Of a stretch of 64,000 nucleotides of DNA, positions 12,013 through 24,100 are shown piece after piece; the first letter of the stretch is position 1, and each line of letters begins with the position of its first letter. The stretch comes from Ceratopteris richardii (lineage: Eukaryota > Streptophyta > Polypodiopsida > Polypodiales > Pteridaceae): NCBI GenBank assembly GCA_020310875.1, contig MU260075.1, positions 572,001 through 636,000 of the forward strand, given 5' to 3'. The translations under genes and the position numbers were made by a program. The notes below the pieces were generated by a model. That model made no database searches. It saw only the letters and a program-made list of their open reading frames with translations, and was not told where the DNA came from.

Positions 12013-12589
12013 TGTTGGCATCATATGGGAAGAAACAGATACGGGCATACATGTAGATCTAGCACTGAGGAAACCCATTAAATTTTTTCCAAACCTTACA
12101 TCATTTTAAAAGTGATTCTCATCACTAGAAACCCTTGTAAATACTGTTTCACCTTTTTGTAGCTCCATTTTGTACAAGCCGAGGAGTCCTCGAGCTTGAG
12201 GAGCCTTAGAAGTAATTGCCTACCAATTTTCATATTTTTTAGACCTCGTTTGAGCCCTCAAATAAGCCATGGAACCTAATTTTTAACTAGGCCGGACACT
12301 ATGTCTGGACAGGGCCAAAGCTAGTCAAAAACTATAAATAGAGCTAGAGAGCTCATTTTTGGGGTAGCTTCTAGTAGTTTTGAACTTGTATGAGAACTTG
12401 TTTGCAATAGAAGTGATTCCATTGTCTTACTCTCTTTGTTCTTGCTGGGTGTGCACGTAGTGTATGTGTGTGCATGTTGGTGTGCTTCTCACTCACACAT
12501 TTGTGCCTTCACTTGCTCGAGGTCTTCATACCATCCTCATGTCTTCCCGGATTGACATTAAAGGAGGTGCTACTCATCACTGAGCTACA
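12013..12589 (+). repeat. 5' LTR of plus-strand gypsy element
   Basis: A 577 bp LTR beginning TGTTGGCATC and ending CACTGAGCTACA. It is the reverse-oriented homologue of the minus-strand LTRs (shared TAGGCC.GACACTA..TCTGGACAGGGCC and AAAGGAGGTGCTACTC blocks). Its partner is 56756-57333. Confidence 0.92.
12333..12340 (+). promoter_or_regulatory. TATA box of 5' LTR
   Basis: TATAAATA within AACTATAAATAGAGCTAG. It lies about 250 bp from the LTR end, giving a plausible U3/R boundary about 30 bp downstream near GAGCTCATTTTTGG. The same motif is in every gypsy LTR here except that of element C, which has TATATAAG. Confidence 0.7.
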
Positions 12590-12597
12590 CCAAATTC

Positions 12598-12614
12598 TGG
12601 CGCCATTGTCGAGC
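12598..12614 (+). promoter_or_regulatory. Degenerate tRNA-Asp primer-binding site
   Basis: Reads TGGCGCCATTGTCGAGC where the other copies have TGGCGCCGTTGCCGGGGATCGAGC. About seven bases are deleted and two substituted, which should weaken priming by tRNA-Asp. It begins 8 nt after the LTR. Confidence 0.75.
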
Positions 12615-12675
12615 TTTGAGGATGAGCGTGTGATGGTAAGACATAGAGAGGACGCGTTGGAATGGTAAGTAGTAG

Positions 12676-12840
12676 GTAATTTTCATGTTTTTTTCTCCAT
12701 CTCCATCTCCACCTCCATCTCCATCTCCTTGTCCACTTCATATTCCCTCTTCCTTGTCATTCCCCTCATTTGCTTTGTGCGAGTTTGAGAGAGAGCGAGT
12801 GTGCATTGTTGTTTTGTGTGTTTTTGAATGTTTCTTGCAG
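12676..12840 (+). other. Candidate leader intron
   Basis: Donor AGTAG/GTAATTTT at 12676; an alternative donor ATG/GTAAGT lies at 12665. The acceptor TTTTTGAATGTTTCTTGCAG ends at 12840 after a pyrimidine-rich run. The position relative to the PBS and the flanking motifs match the minus-strand leaders. Shorter (165 nt) than in the others (219-223 nt). Confidence 0.45.
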
Positions 12841-13029
12841 GTTTCAGCATCCTCACCATCTCCAGCGAGCTCTGCAGGTACGGAATGCTTCTGCGCAAGC
12901 CTCGAGGCATCGACCTCAAGCTATTGCGACACACCAAAAAGTTGACCCAATCACGATTCTAAGTGCACCACGACACAGCGCAGCCTGAGAGCTCCTAGGA
13001 TCACTAGCCTGATCAACAAAATTCACCAT

Positions 13030-13615
13030 ATCTTGGTCTATCGCGACACACCGAGGTATCGCGACACACCGAAGTATCGCGACACTTTGACCTATCGCAA
13101 CACTCCCAAGTATCACGACACTTCCACCTATCGCGACACTTCCACCTATTGCGACACTTCCACCTATCGCGACACTTCCACCTATCGTGATACTTCCACC
13201 TATCGCGACACTTCCACCTATCGCGACACTTCCACCTATCGCGACACCCCGACCTATGGTGACACTTCCACCTATCGCAACACTCCCAAGTATCGCGACA
13301 CACCGACCTATCGCGACACTCTCAAGTATCATGACAGTTCCACTTATCGCGACACTTCCACCTATCGTGACACACCCGTTTATCGCGACACTTCCACCTA
13401 TCGCGACACTTCCACCTATCGCGACACACCGACCTATCGCGACACTCCCAAGTATCGCGACACTTCCACCTATCGCGACACTTCCACCTATCGTGACACA
13501 CCCATCTATCGCGACACTTCCACCTATCGTGACACTTCCACCTATCGCGACACCCCGATCTATCGCGACACTTCCACCTATCGCGACACACTGACCCGAC
13601 CTATCATGATACACT
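13030..13615. repeat. Tandem array with TCGCGA core (ACTTCCACCTA linkers)
   Basis: About 36 units of 15-16 bp such as ACTTCCACCTATCGCGAC, with variants carrying CCGACC or CCCAAG. Most contain TCGCGA; others show TCGTGA, TTGCGA or TCACGA. It sits in the same leader position as the other arrays but shares only the core. Three frames are open across it, which only reflects the repeat period. Confidence 0.92.
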
Positions 13616-14512
13616 GGCTTAACGCATGAATTTTTAGGGTGAACTAATTGATTGAACTAAGGTACTTTTGGGCTTAAATCTTGGGCACATTGGGATAATA
13701 TTAGAGCCTTACAAGTGGGCAAAATACCTAAAAACTAGGGAGGAATTTCTTGAACCCTGAGAGCCTGTTTTGACCCCTAAGTGCCTGAATGGTCATAACT
13801 TCACCATACGAACTCCGATTGATGAGATTTTGGTCTCATTGGAAAGCTTGTTGAGAATCCTACGTGGACCTTGACTGGTTTTTGTAAGAATCATACGGGG
13901 ATTTTTAGAACATGTATTTTTAAGTTGACCTCTAGGTGGGACTAGGTGGTCATAAGATTTTGGGGGTACAATGAGTTACTCCAAGGGGGGCCTGTAATTG
14001 TTGATGTGTGTCTTTCAATCCATTGTGGTAAAGGAGATATATTAACTTGTGAACTTTTGCAAGAACATTGTGTGTAAGCAAGGCATCCAAAGAAAGCTAG
14101 CAAGGGTGAGTACCAAGCTTGGGAGAAGGCTACTTGGGCTTGTGTAGCAGTCTGGTCAACAAGTGACTTAAGGTTGGAAGTTCTCTCAACCATCCTTCGT
14201 GAATTCTAGCTTAGGCTAAGTGCGACCTAGGTGTGGTGATTAATTAGGGCAACGTCAGGCATGAATCAATTCCAAGAGAACTAATCAACTAAGTGCAAGT
14301 ATTAAGTAGGACTTAAGTGCGAAAACCCTATGGGACAAAAGTAAACTTGAACCGATCAAATAAGAAGTGCGAAATTCACTTAAGTAATCCTGACGACGTG
14401 ATTCCAAACAAGAGCTTAACACAATATTCAACTAAAAAGAACAAAGTGATTGGTACAAATTAACCTGCAACGAGAGTGTACTTGGGACCAAGGGGGTAGA
14501 GAAACCAGGCAT

Positions 14513-17500
14513 ATGAACCTTAGGTCAGGCAGACACTTAGGCCAAGACCGACAAAGCCTCAGATCTTCTGAAGCTAGTGTCAATCACACTGCTAGGTCTT
14601 GGGCCGAGCAGTTGAGTGATTACCCATACACTCCCAGATCAGAAACAAGTGATTCTGAGATGTCCTATAACATGGAGAGACCAGTAGGTAGTTCAGGGGT
14701 GGCGTACCTAGAAAAGCCAGAGGGACCTTACAAGACTCAATTGGAATACATCAAGACTAATCGTCTAGGTGCCCGGTAGTCAAGTTCGAGAATGGAGCAT
14801 ACCTAGATAAAGAAGGGACTATTTATGTAGTCACCACCCTTCCAGATAGAACAGACGAGTTTGGGAATGTGATCACAGAGATCGACATGGGTGATATAGA
14901 GCAAGGGAACTTAGAGAGAGAATCGAGGACTCCCCGTGGTAAGTCAATCTTGACCAGAATCATGACTCTAGAGTGGATTCCCCAAGATAATAAAAGCATA
15001 TATTTGCTTTTAAAGTGAGAAACCGATGGCTTTTTGGAGATATAAGCCTACCCAGCCTCATGAAGTAGGTGCTCTCACAATCTATGAGTTTAAAGACCCT
15101 GATAGCCCAGGCAAAGTAACCTACCTAGACAATACATCAGAGAGGATCTTCGTGGTCACGGAGCATGGCAGACATGCCTACACATGGAAGGGTGAATTTG
15201 TTTTTCCCCAACCTCGGTCCAATATGTCCTACAGTCACCAAGGAGCTGGGACCTCCCAAGCTCATAGAGCTCAAATAGATAGAAGTAGAGATAGACCAGA
15301 GGTAAGCTTTCCCAACCCCCTAAGAAGAGAAAGGATGAGAACAGAATCAGATAGGGAAGAAACCGAGAGACCTAAAGCCCCAAGGAACCAAAGAAATGCT
15401 GATGAATTCCCTTTGCCAAGGCCGAGAGAACACACTAGGACCCTGAGGCCAACTCAACTAGTGAAGTCCATGAAGAATTACTTCGATGGCACTGGAGACC
15501 CTTACGACCATGTGGCAGAATTTAGGCAAGTCCTGAGAGCTGAACAAGTTGAGGACCTATTCACACAATACAATGATTATGGCCTAACTCTTAGAAACAC
15601 AGCTCTTACGTGGTTTCAACCACTACATGAGAGGCAGTTTAGGAGCATAGACCAGCTTTTAGAGGCTTTCATCACTGAGTTCTCTAAGAGTGGCATACGA
15701 CATAATACCTCCTCCCTAATTCATAGCTTCAAGCAAACACCTCAAGAGACAGTCCGACTGGCACAAAGACGGTTTAGGCAATACCTAGAGAGGTGTCCGA
15801 TGCTTGAGTTACCCACACCAGCCAAGCAAGTGGCTTTGTTTTTAGATGGATTGTTGAGTACCAAGCTTAGATCATATGTGTATCTGAAAGACCCCAGAAC
15901 CATAGAAGAGTGTGTACGCATATGCATAGACATTGAGGATAATCTAGGAGAGGAGCTGGAGCTTTCAAAAATCTACAAGGATTCAGATAGCTCTAGTAGC
16001 TTTATCTCCGGTCAATCCACATCTATTGAGGAACTTGTAGAGAAGGTAGCTCAAAAACTAGGTGTCTCTAGCAAACAAATTCCAAGATTTGCGCCAAGAA
16101 AATGATGCTATACTTGTGGAGGTGACCATATGGCGAGTGTATGCCCCATTATGGCTCAACCCCAAGTGAATCCTAGTAGCCAATATTGCACCGTAGAGCG
16201 GAGGTACACCAACCACACTGCATAAGATTATCCTTATAACAAGAAAACTGTTAGGCAAAACTACTCTCAGCCATATCCACAACAGGGTAGATTCCAGAAC
16301 CAGTACCAATCACAACAGTATGGTAGGCCCCAACCACCCTATCAAGGGTAGCCTAGACCTCAACCAATCCTAGCGCAGCAACCCTCTGCTCCAACCAATG
16401 TAATTCCAGTGAAATATGCATCTACTGAAGAAAATATGAATAAAGCCATAGTCCCAATAACACCCTTGCTATCAGAAAGTGATCCAAGTGACCATAGTTT
16501 TGACTCTACACATATTGATAGCCCACAGGCTTACTACATGCAGTCACCCGAGCATAATGAGACATACTATTATGAAGAACCCAGTGAATCTAGTTGGGAA
16601 CCAGATTATACTAATGTCATGTATGCAAACCCCAACTCTAGACCTCAACCTAGGCAAATAAGACCTCCATTCCCTAGAGGGCCATGCTTTCGATGTCAGG
16701 GAGATCACCTCATCCGTGATTGCCCTCTACCAGCACCTACACAAACCCAATCTGTGACAATTCAAGGATTTTGGCCAGATTGTGGAAAGGAGCATTTGAT
16801 ACGAGAGTGTCCTAAGAACCCCATCAATATGCCAAAAATCGCTCTTATCAATGTTATCGGGTTAGTAGTAGATTCTACAGGAAGTGTAACATCCATAGCC
16901 CCAGTGCATGTGGTCACTAGAGCTCAAGCCTTGCAGCAAACTCAAGGAGTAGGGCAAGAAAAGAGTTCTGAGGTTAGTGAGACGGAGAGCATAACCAAGA
17001 AAAGGACAAGAGCTTGGAGAGATAGCCGTGAGAGAATGAAAAGACAATGGTCACAAAAAATGAGCGAACTTGAAGAAAGCTTGAGAGAAACCAAAGCAAA
17101 GATAAGTGAACTCGCATCTCAAAACCACCCTCACACTACTCCACCACCCCCCTTTCCATCTCCCTCCAACCCATCACCGTCCATTCCCCAACATTCCAAT
17201 CCACCACACGTAACCCACCCACCACCCAGAGTAGGATCAGTCCTAGCTGATCCCACTCTTGAGGATCTAGACATGATGCTTAAAGCATATCAGGCCAGGA
17301 TCCAAGAAGGGCCAAATGTGACAGATCATGAAAAATGTTACCCTAGAGCTGATCTAGAGATAGAGAGAACAAAACTTTGTGCAAAAATGGTAGAATTGGC
17401 GCAAGCTATGTTTGAAGCCCGTCACTTGTTCAATGGCTCTAGCTCCACTAGAACACCATTGCATTTCGATGGTCTATTAGATAGATTGGAGAGGTTACTT

Positions 17501-17818
17501 GCAAAGTCTGGAAATGGAGCCATCTCACAGTCTAAGGAGAGGGCAAGTAATAGAATAAGCATTCCTCCCCAGGAAGCTTATGTGCCTAACTCCACTGAAC
17601 CAGACACCTCTTCTTCTATGAATTGGTATTCACCTGAATTCCTGCGAGAGATTCAAGAAGAGAAATGGGCTAAAGAAAGTGAAGATCCACCTCCAATTGA
17701 ACTTGTGGATGACGCCCACGATCAATTTCCACAAGACATTCCCTCCATTTATGGAGAGTAGGAGAGTGCCCAATATCATGAGAGGCTAGACTTTGAGTCT
17801 AATTCCTTGTAGGAATTA
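14513..17818 (+). pseudogene. Gag of plus-strand gypsy element (broken)
   Basis: Starts at ATG 14513 (MNLRSGRHLG) and has no early stop, unlike the other copies. Lesions are a deletion near 14775 removing about 25 residues and shifting frame, a frameshift near 15020, and in-frame stops near 16103 (TGA), 16223 (TAA), 16349 (TAG), 17759 (TAG) and 17810 (TAG). From 15026 the intended frame is constant. The gag core lies at about 15440-15920. Knuckle 1 is CYTCGGDHMASVC at about 16111-16150, knuckle 2 CFRCQGDHLIRDC at about 16686-16725, and knuckle 3 has lost its first cysteine (tryptophan instead). A region rich in Pro, His and Ser follows. Gag and protease share one frame, supporting a single polyprotein. 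Confidence 0.88.
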
Positions 17819-18679
17819 CCCCATTTCACAGGGCCTTGGGAAACTAAGTCTACTTGCATGAGAGCGCCCACGCTCATGAGAAGGAACGAAGATTCGATCA
17901 TACCTAGGAATACGGAGGTAGTGAAGAACACTAAAGTGCAGTGCAACCTCAGTTTAGAAGAGCTACTCAAGGTTAAGCCTGAAGTGTGGAAACATGTAGC
18001 CAAGCAAGTGCCAGACATAACGAAATCTCGTTCCCAAGTAGAATCCCACAGAACGATACCGGAAATACCATTGGATAAGATAGGAGATATGAGTGAAGGA
18101 GAAGAACGAAATACCTATCTCCCAGTTACCCATCAGGGATACACAACCAAGGCAATTTTGGACTCAGGTGCAGGAGTTGCAATTGCTACCACTTCCCTAT
18201 GGAAGCGTTGGGGCAAGCAAGCACTTAGACCGACGAGAATGAAATTGCAGATGGCCGACGGTCATATTGAGAGGCCTTTAGGATTACTAGAAGGAATAAC
18301 TCTCACCACATGTGGTGTGGAGTTCGAGCATACTTTTGCTATATGCGACTTTAGCAAAAACCAAGCCTACGAGATGATTTTGGGAAGGCCATTTATGCGG
18401 CAATTGCAAGTGGTACAGGATTGGGGAACCAATTCCTTGTATGTGCAACATCTAGGTGTTACAACCAAAGTTAATCTCAAGGATTACTCTCATAGAGATG
18501 TCCCTCCCATCCAATGGAATCCCATCCATAAAGCCAAAGATGATACTGAGTCAGTGCATTCCATAGGAGCAGGATCCTCATGGATGCATGAAGACACCCA
18601 CTTATGGATGTGCAAGGTAGTAGTAGAAGAAGAGAACCTAGCCCTGATGCATTTGAGGATGCAAGTGACTCGGATCTAG
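17819..18679 (+). pseudogene. Aspartic protease 1 (AP1) region
   Basis: In frame with gag. It contains a retropepsin-like domain with the catalytic motif DSG at 18161-18169 (AILDSGAGVAIAT), a flap-like GLLEGITLTTCG segment and the ILGRPFM motif. This protease would normally cleave Gag-Pol inside the particle. The reading is cut at about 18625 by a deletion of roughly 250 nt relative to element A, joining VEEE to the segment EPSPDAFEDAS in another frame, so the apparent end at 18679 is not the natural one. The homologue in element A is complete. Confidence 0.8.
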
Positions 18680-19606
18680 AGTCAATGATTATGGACCCAC
18701 AATTTGCATCAGATGAAGAATACTTCTATGAAATAGAAGTTCACCCTCAGAGACATGAAGAGCTCATGAATGAGGTGAGATTAACCACACAAGTGACCAC
18801 CAAGAATGAAGGCAAGAAGAGGAAGAAGAAAGAAGTCACACCAGAAGAGGAAGAAGCGGGTAGAAGTGAAAGCCACTACGAAGAATGATGCTCAAACAAC
18901 AGCAAAGTTCTTATTTGAAAATGTGTTCATCAGATACGGATTGCCAATAGAGCTAGTAAGTGATAGAGGCACTCACTTCTTGAACGAAGTCATTGAAAAT
19001 CTACTCCAAGAGTTCTTGGTGATACACAAGAAGTCTGCCCCCTATCACCCACAAGTTAATGGACAAGCTGAAAGCACAAATAAGATCCTGTGCAATGTGC
19101 TCACCAAATTAGTGAATAATAAACGCTCTAATTGGGACAAACAGCTACACCACGTTGCTTGGGCATACCGAGTTGCCTATAAAATGGTACTTCAAGCCAC
19201 ACCCTTTTAGATGGTGTTTGGCCAGAATGTGGTGCTACCATTGGATTTTTTGATACCTACATTGAAAGTAGCTCAAGAGCATGACTGGACAGGCCATGAA
19301 CTCTCCTCTAGAATCTTTGATCTTGAACGTTTGAGTGAGACACGATTGAGAGCTGCAGTAGGAATCTACGCAGCCAAGAAGAGGCAAAAGGCATATTTTG
19401 ATACACATGTGAAGGATAAAGGCTTGAAAGTAGGAGACCTAGTCCTAGTCTACACATTGAAACAACATGCACGAAAATTAGAGAAAAGAGGCTATGGACC
19501 AATGATCATCAATAGGATCTCCACAAGTGGAGCAGTAGAACTAGCCACTCTAAAAGGTGACATACTACCAAGTTACATAAGCGGATGCATAGTCAAGTTA
19601 TATTAA
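18604..19606 (+). pseudogene. Integrase C-terminal part after RT deletion
   Basis: Acidic linker (LESMIMDPQFAS) then, at about 18857, an abrupt join to integrase (VEVKATTKNDAQ). RT, RNase H, both zinc domains and the first catalytic aspartate are missing. The second catalytic Asp (LVSDRGTHF) and the Glu (NGQAESTN) remain, 35 residues apart. A TAG at 19208-19210 interrupts the core (relatives have glutamine). The C-terminal segment contains the GYGPMIIN motif, which resembles the GPY/F region, and then SGCIVKLY. No chromodomain is visible. The product cannot be an active integrase. Confidence 0.85.
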
Positions 19607-20953
19607 GAACCCCTAATTGAAGAAATGCTCATTCGACTCAATACGGCAAAGAAACGTAAGGAAGAGGAACAACGAATTCGAGAAGAAGCACATGCCGAAG
19701 CTTTAGAACGCATTCGACGAATGAAATTGAGAAGGCAAGGTAGAAATCAACCCATGACTGACACTCATGAAGCTCTAGGTTATCACATGGCCATGTGCGA
19801 GTCTTCAGGTAAACATTCCCATAGGATAGTCGATCGACGACCTTTCGTAACCCTAGAATTAGGACAAGGAGAGAGTACAACAACTGTGAGAGCTTCAATT
19901 GATTCAGGTGCAGCCACTAGTGGAGTTCGACTTTCTTATTGCCAACAACTGCAATTGAAGGTACAACCTATAGAGGCATATCTGATAGGATTAGGAGGAG
20001 TTGAAACTCCTTGCATGGGAGAGGTGGAACTTCCCCTCTACATTCAAGAGACCCTAATGTCAGCAAAGGTGCTAGTATGTGAAGACGAGGATCTTATCGA
20101 ACCTCTTGTCTTGGGCCAAGACTGGATCTATGATCATGCAGTCAACCTCAACCTAAGAAGTGGACTTCTTCAGGCTTGGGTAGGCCAAAACCTCCTCACG
20201 ATTGAATTAGAAAATCAATCACTCAAACCACTAGAAGAGGCACCGACTCCTGGTCCTTCCAGGAAACCACATAAAGATAACAATGTTGTACATGTCCAAA
20301 GTTCTATGGTGCAGAGGGTTGTCACTCTTACCGAAGGAACAGAAGTCAATGAGGAATTCCTAGTTGTTCCAAAGAAGATTCTAAAAAGGCAGGCTGAGCA
20401 TCACACGACACTAAGGAGACCGATGATCAAGAAGCAGGAGCACCAACCTGTGCAATACGGAGTACCTCGTGACATGAAGCAGATCTGGATACGCAAGAAG
20501 GAAAAAACAACGGGGCCAGAGGCAGGTTCTCAAAAGAGCATCAAGCAAGCCACACTGTCAATGACTAAAACGAAGGAGTTCCCTAGGCAACAATCTAGAC
20601 ATACCATTTCTATTTGGGTCCCTAAGCGTTCAATGAAGGCTATCCCTAATGCTAGGCAGATATGGGTGCCCAAGGCCTGCTTACAAACCCAAATAGCTTC
20701 ACCTCCACTCACTAGCATAATTCAACACTCACGAGCACGCTTGGCAAATAGCTCAAGGAAGATACCTACACCCCACACTATTACACCTTTGGTCAAACCT
20801 AGAAATGTTTGGAAATGGGTACCCAAAAGGTCCCAAATCCAACACAATCTAGTTCATAAATCTTTACTTGTCATAAGCTCTAAGAACTACGAATCCTCAA
20901 TCAAAGTTTGGAGACTTAAACCCTGTATCAAACCCCCTGACCCAATGGTGTAA
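19607..20953 (+). pseudogene. Second aspartic protease (AP2) and W-x-P-K tail
   Basis: Continues the integrase frame after a stop near 19604. A basic/acidic helix (RLNTAKKRKEEEQR) leads into a retropepsin-like domain: catalytic DSG at 19901-19909 (ASIDSGAATSGV), flap-like GLGGVETPCMGEVELPL and the LVLGQDWIYD motif near its end. The tail to 20953 carries five tryptophan motifs: IWIRK, IWVPKRSMKA, IWVPKACL, KWVPKRS and VWRLKPC, ending KPPDPMV. This is an aspartic protease fold downstream of integrase, additional to AP1. Its substrate is unknown; Gag-Pol or ORF-X processing is only a guess. The 442-residue segment is open throughout. Confidence 0.8.
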
Positions 20954-21091
20954 ATCCATCCCCTCTCATGTAGGTGCATTCTGAGTCCTGTGCATATCCA
21001 AAGTATGCATCTAGGATGACACTAACCACTAACCACCACTCACGTCTATCACAAACACTTCACCTCTAACCACTAACCATCAGGATTGTCA

Positions 21092-21146
21092 TGTTAGTAT
21101 TGTGGAGGGAACACCACTACATCCTGTTTCCTATGCAACACTAATG
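21092..21146 (+). other. Conserved hairpin upstream of ORF-X
   Basis: TGTTAGTATTG (21092-21102) can pair with CAACACTAATG (21136-21146) with one mismatch and two G-U pairs. Equivalent hairpins lie upstream of ORF-X in elements A and B. A TTTCTTCTTCTAG acceptor-like site follows at about 21153-21165, before the ATG at 21184. Confidence 0.45.
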
Positions 21147-21183
21147 TGCCTTTCTTCTTCTAGCAAATAAGCATCAGAGTCTC

Positions 21184-24100
21184 ATGGCAGCAACAACAGG
21201 CACAAGCTCCCAGGCGGGCACTAGTACTCAAAGCAATTGGGATACCATGCCTGTGGAGGCTCCACTGATAGCGAGGCCTGAAGAGTTCCTGAATGTGCAA
21301 AGAATTCCCATCTCTGATCCACCGAGTGGCCTAACAAGAAAGAGTGAAAGGACATTCTCATTGGTTCAATGAGATGCCAAGAGATTTGGGAGATGCTGAT
21401 CATGTTTGGGAATCCAAGTTGGAATTTGGAGGAGTTTGGTGGACCTTTCAGTTCTTCTCACGAGACTTTGAAGCATTGCAAAATGTAGCTCCTCTTCAAG
21501 ATATTTGGCACAAAGCGGGATTGCAGGATTATTTTAGTGCATCTCTGCCTAAACCTGATTTCCTTAGGTGCTATTACTTGATTGCGACTCTGAAGGCGAG
21601 AGGAGATAAAGATCATTCAGGCACATCCTGGTGCCCTCTCTATCAAACCAGGAGGAAATGAAAAAGTTTGAGTTGAACATCACTTTAATTAGGGAGGCCC
21701 TTCAGATGTATGGCACCCATGTACCCTCCGATCAAGATCCTTTGATACGGGAGTCTATGAAGAACAATAAACTCAAGAAGTTGAAAGAAATGTGTGCCCT
21801 CACCCTGAACATTGTTATACCATTGCGAATGTGTCTTCAACATTTTGCATTTCTGGCACAAGACCGATTCACACAGCCTCATAAGAAGATCTGGTATGGG
21901 TTATACCTAGCGAAGACTGGGAGCTTACCTATTAAAATGCCATTGTGGATCCTTGACCAGTTATATGAAGCAGGCAAATGAGGAGTGAGGAAGCCTACTT
22001 TGAATGGTTGTTGCGCCATTACAAGAATCATCTACAGATGCCTCGCTTATGATGTGCCGATTGCACGAGCCCTTAAGTACTCAGTTGCAATTCTTCCAAG
22101 GGCGGAAATCAGGGGTTCAACCCCTGATTTCCGCCCCTGATTGTGGTCCTTGGAGATGGATCGTGAAAGGGGCTACTTGTTCTTCTTCTCTACAGGAGGC
22201 ATGGTACAACCCACTCCATCAGCCCCTTCACTACCCACGGATGCTGAATTTGCATCCATGGCTACATTGGCAGAAGATACATCCTTTGACTTTGAGAGCT
22301 TCTTGCAAACAGCACACTTATCTAAGAGTGAATTCTTTTCTAACAATGATGGTCCAGGATCATCATCCCAGAGAGAACGACCACATAGCGCTGCACGAAG
22401 AGTACATTGGGAAGATGAGGCACAACAAACTCAGGCGGGAGGCACACATGAACAAGAGGAAATGCAGAGGAATGAATCAGAGGAGAGTGAGGAGGAAGCG
22501 CCTGCCTACATTGCACAACTCAAACGACTCTACAAAATGATCAAGCAAGTGTAGAAAAGGCATAAGTTGGCAGAAGAGGCAAATAGAGCACTGGTGAACC
22601 AGATGCTGCAAGCAGAGAATGTAGACCCTCATTTTGTAGAATCATTGAATGTTTTGGCAGATACCTGTGGAATCCTGGAAGCCATGAGGACCATGGTATA
22701 TCGTAATACCCCTCAATATGACCAACGAAGGATCGATACCGACCGCGAAGGGGAAAGATGATCCAAATGGAAGTCTCTACCTCACTCCCTACCACCACTC
22801 AAGAAGATGTTCACATGGCCAGCCCAACTAACAGTGATGAACGAGATGTAAATATACAGATACCATCTCCACCATCACCTCCCATCCAGCCCTCAGAACC
22901 CCTCACCACTAGCCTTCTTGAACAACCAGTATCCACCCATAGTGAACCCATACTACACACCACCATTTCTCCATCCCTCCCTTTACCTACATCCACTAGT
23001 TCCAACCAATTTTCCGAACCTCAGATAGGTCACCCCGCCACCCAACAAACCATCATCGGTCACCCTTCTTATCTACCAGCCCTTAGACACCCACATGGCA
23101 CTACCCAAACGTTAACACACTCAATTTCCCTCACTACTCCTTTTCCTCTTTCCCAACCACTACCCACTATACCCCTTTAACCCCCTCGGAACCAACACAC
23201 ACCACCCTATCTCCATTCTCGGCAAACCTTGTAAATATAGTTCAACAAATTGAGAATCATAATAGAAAGTCCCTTCCCCACCCCACCTCCCCCACATTCA
23301 CGGCCACCACTAACACGCCACCAACCATTCCAGTATTCACGATTCACACTTCACACACAATCACGTCTGATCCCATGGACATTTCACCATCCACAGGACC
23401 ACCCACCACCACTGTTGTTCCAACGTCATCACATTTCACTTCACTCACGTCACCATTTCCAATCACTGTAGGCACAACATCTACTTTTCCCTTCCCCATT
23501 TCCCAACCCCTTGCATCTTCCACCTATACCCTTGCATCCACCTCATTTAGTCAGGCACTAGACACTATGTTCGAAGCTGCGGCCCAGCTTAAACAAGAAT
23601 ACAAATTATTGGAAGAAAATAATAAAGAGCTTTGTACCCTGTCATCTCACCTCCAGGCACGTGTCAATGCCTTGGAGCTGAGTCATGTTGCATTACAACA
23701 AGAAGTTACCACTCTCCAACAATCTCATGCGGAGCTTGAAGCCAAGAATACAGAGAAGGGTAGGGCAATGGAAGAACAACTCAAAGATCAGCTAGCCCGC
23801 AACGCGAGACTACAAAGAAACATGGCTCTACTCCGACGACACCTAGCAGCTGCCCAAGAAGAGAAAAGAAGATTACAACAACAAAATCAAGACAATCTCA
23901 AAGCCGCCATAGAAAACACTCCAGGGGCACCTATAGATCCTGCCAAATTCCAAGCTATCCCCTCATAACACATTCAGTAGGTATTGGAAGACTATGCGAC
24001 CCTCTTGGAAGCACACGACCAACTGACAGACCAGGTAAAGAAACTCCAAAGATCCCAAGTGCCCCCACCACACCCAGCAGAACTTAAAGAGATGGTAATG

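Larger units (their letters stand above)
12590..14512 (+). other. 5' leader of plus-strand gypsy element
   Basis: Leader of about 1.9 kb with the damaged PBS, a CCATCT-rich pyrimidine tract (12690-12740), a candidate intron, a TCGCGA array and the conserved block 13791-13900 (GGTCATAACTTCACCATACG ... GGAAAGCTTGTTGAG). No gene is supported. Confidence 0.8.

Noticed and set aside
13030..13615. CRISPR-like regular repeats
   Set aside because: Units are contiguous, degenerate and lack unique spacers; the context is a plant retrotransposon leader.
12916..13629. Open frames of 89-232 codons on both strands
   Set aside because: The 15-16 bp repeat leaves several frames open at once; no codon bias or homology.
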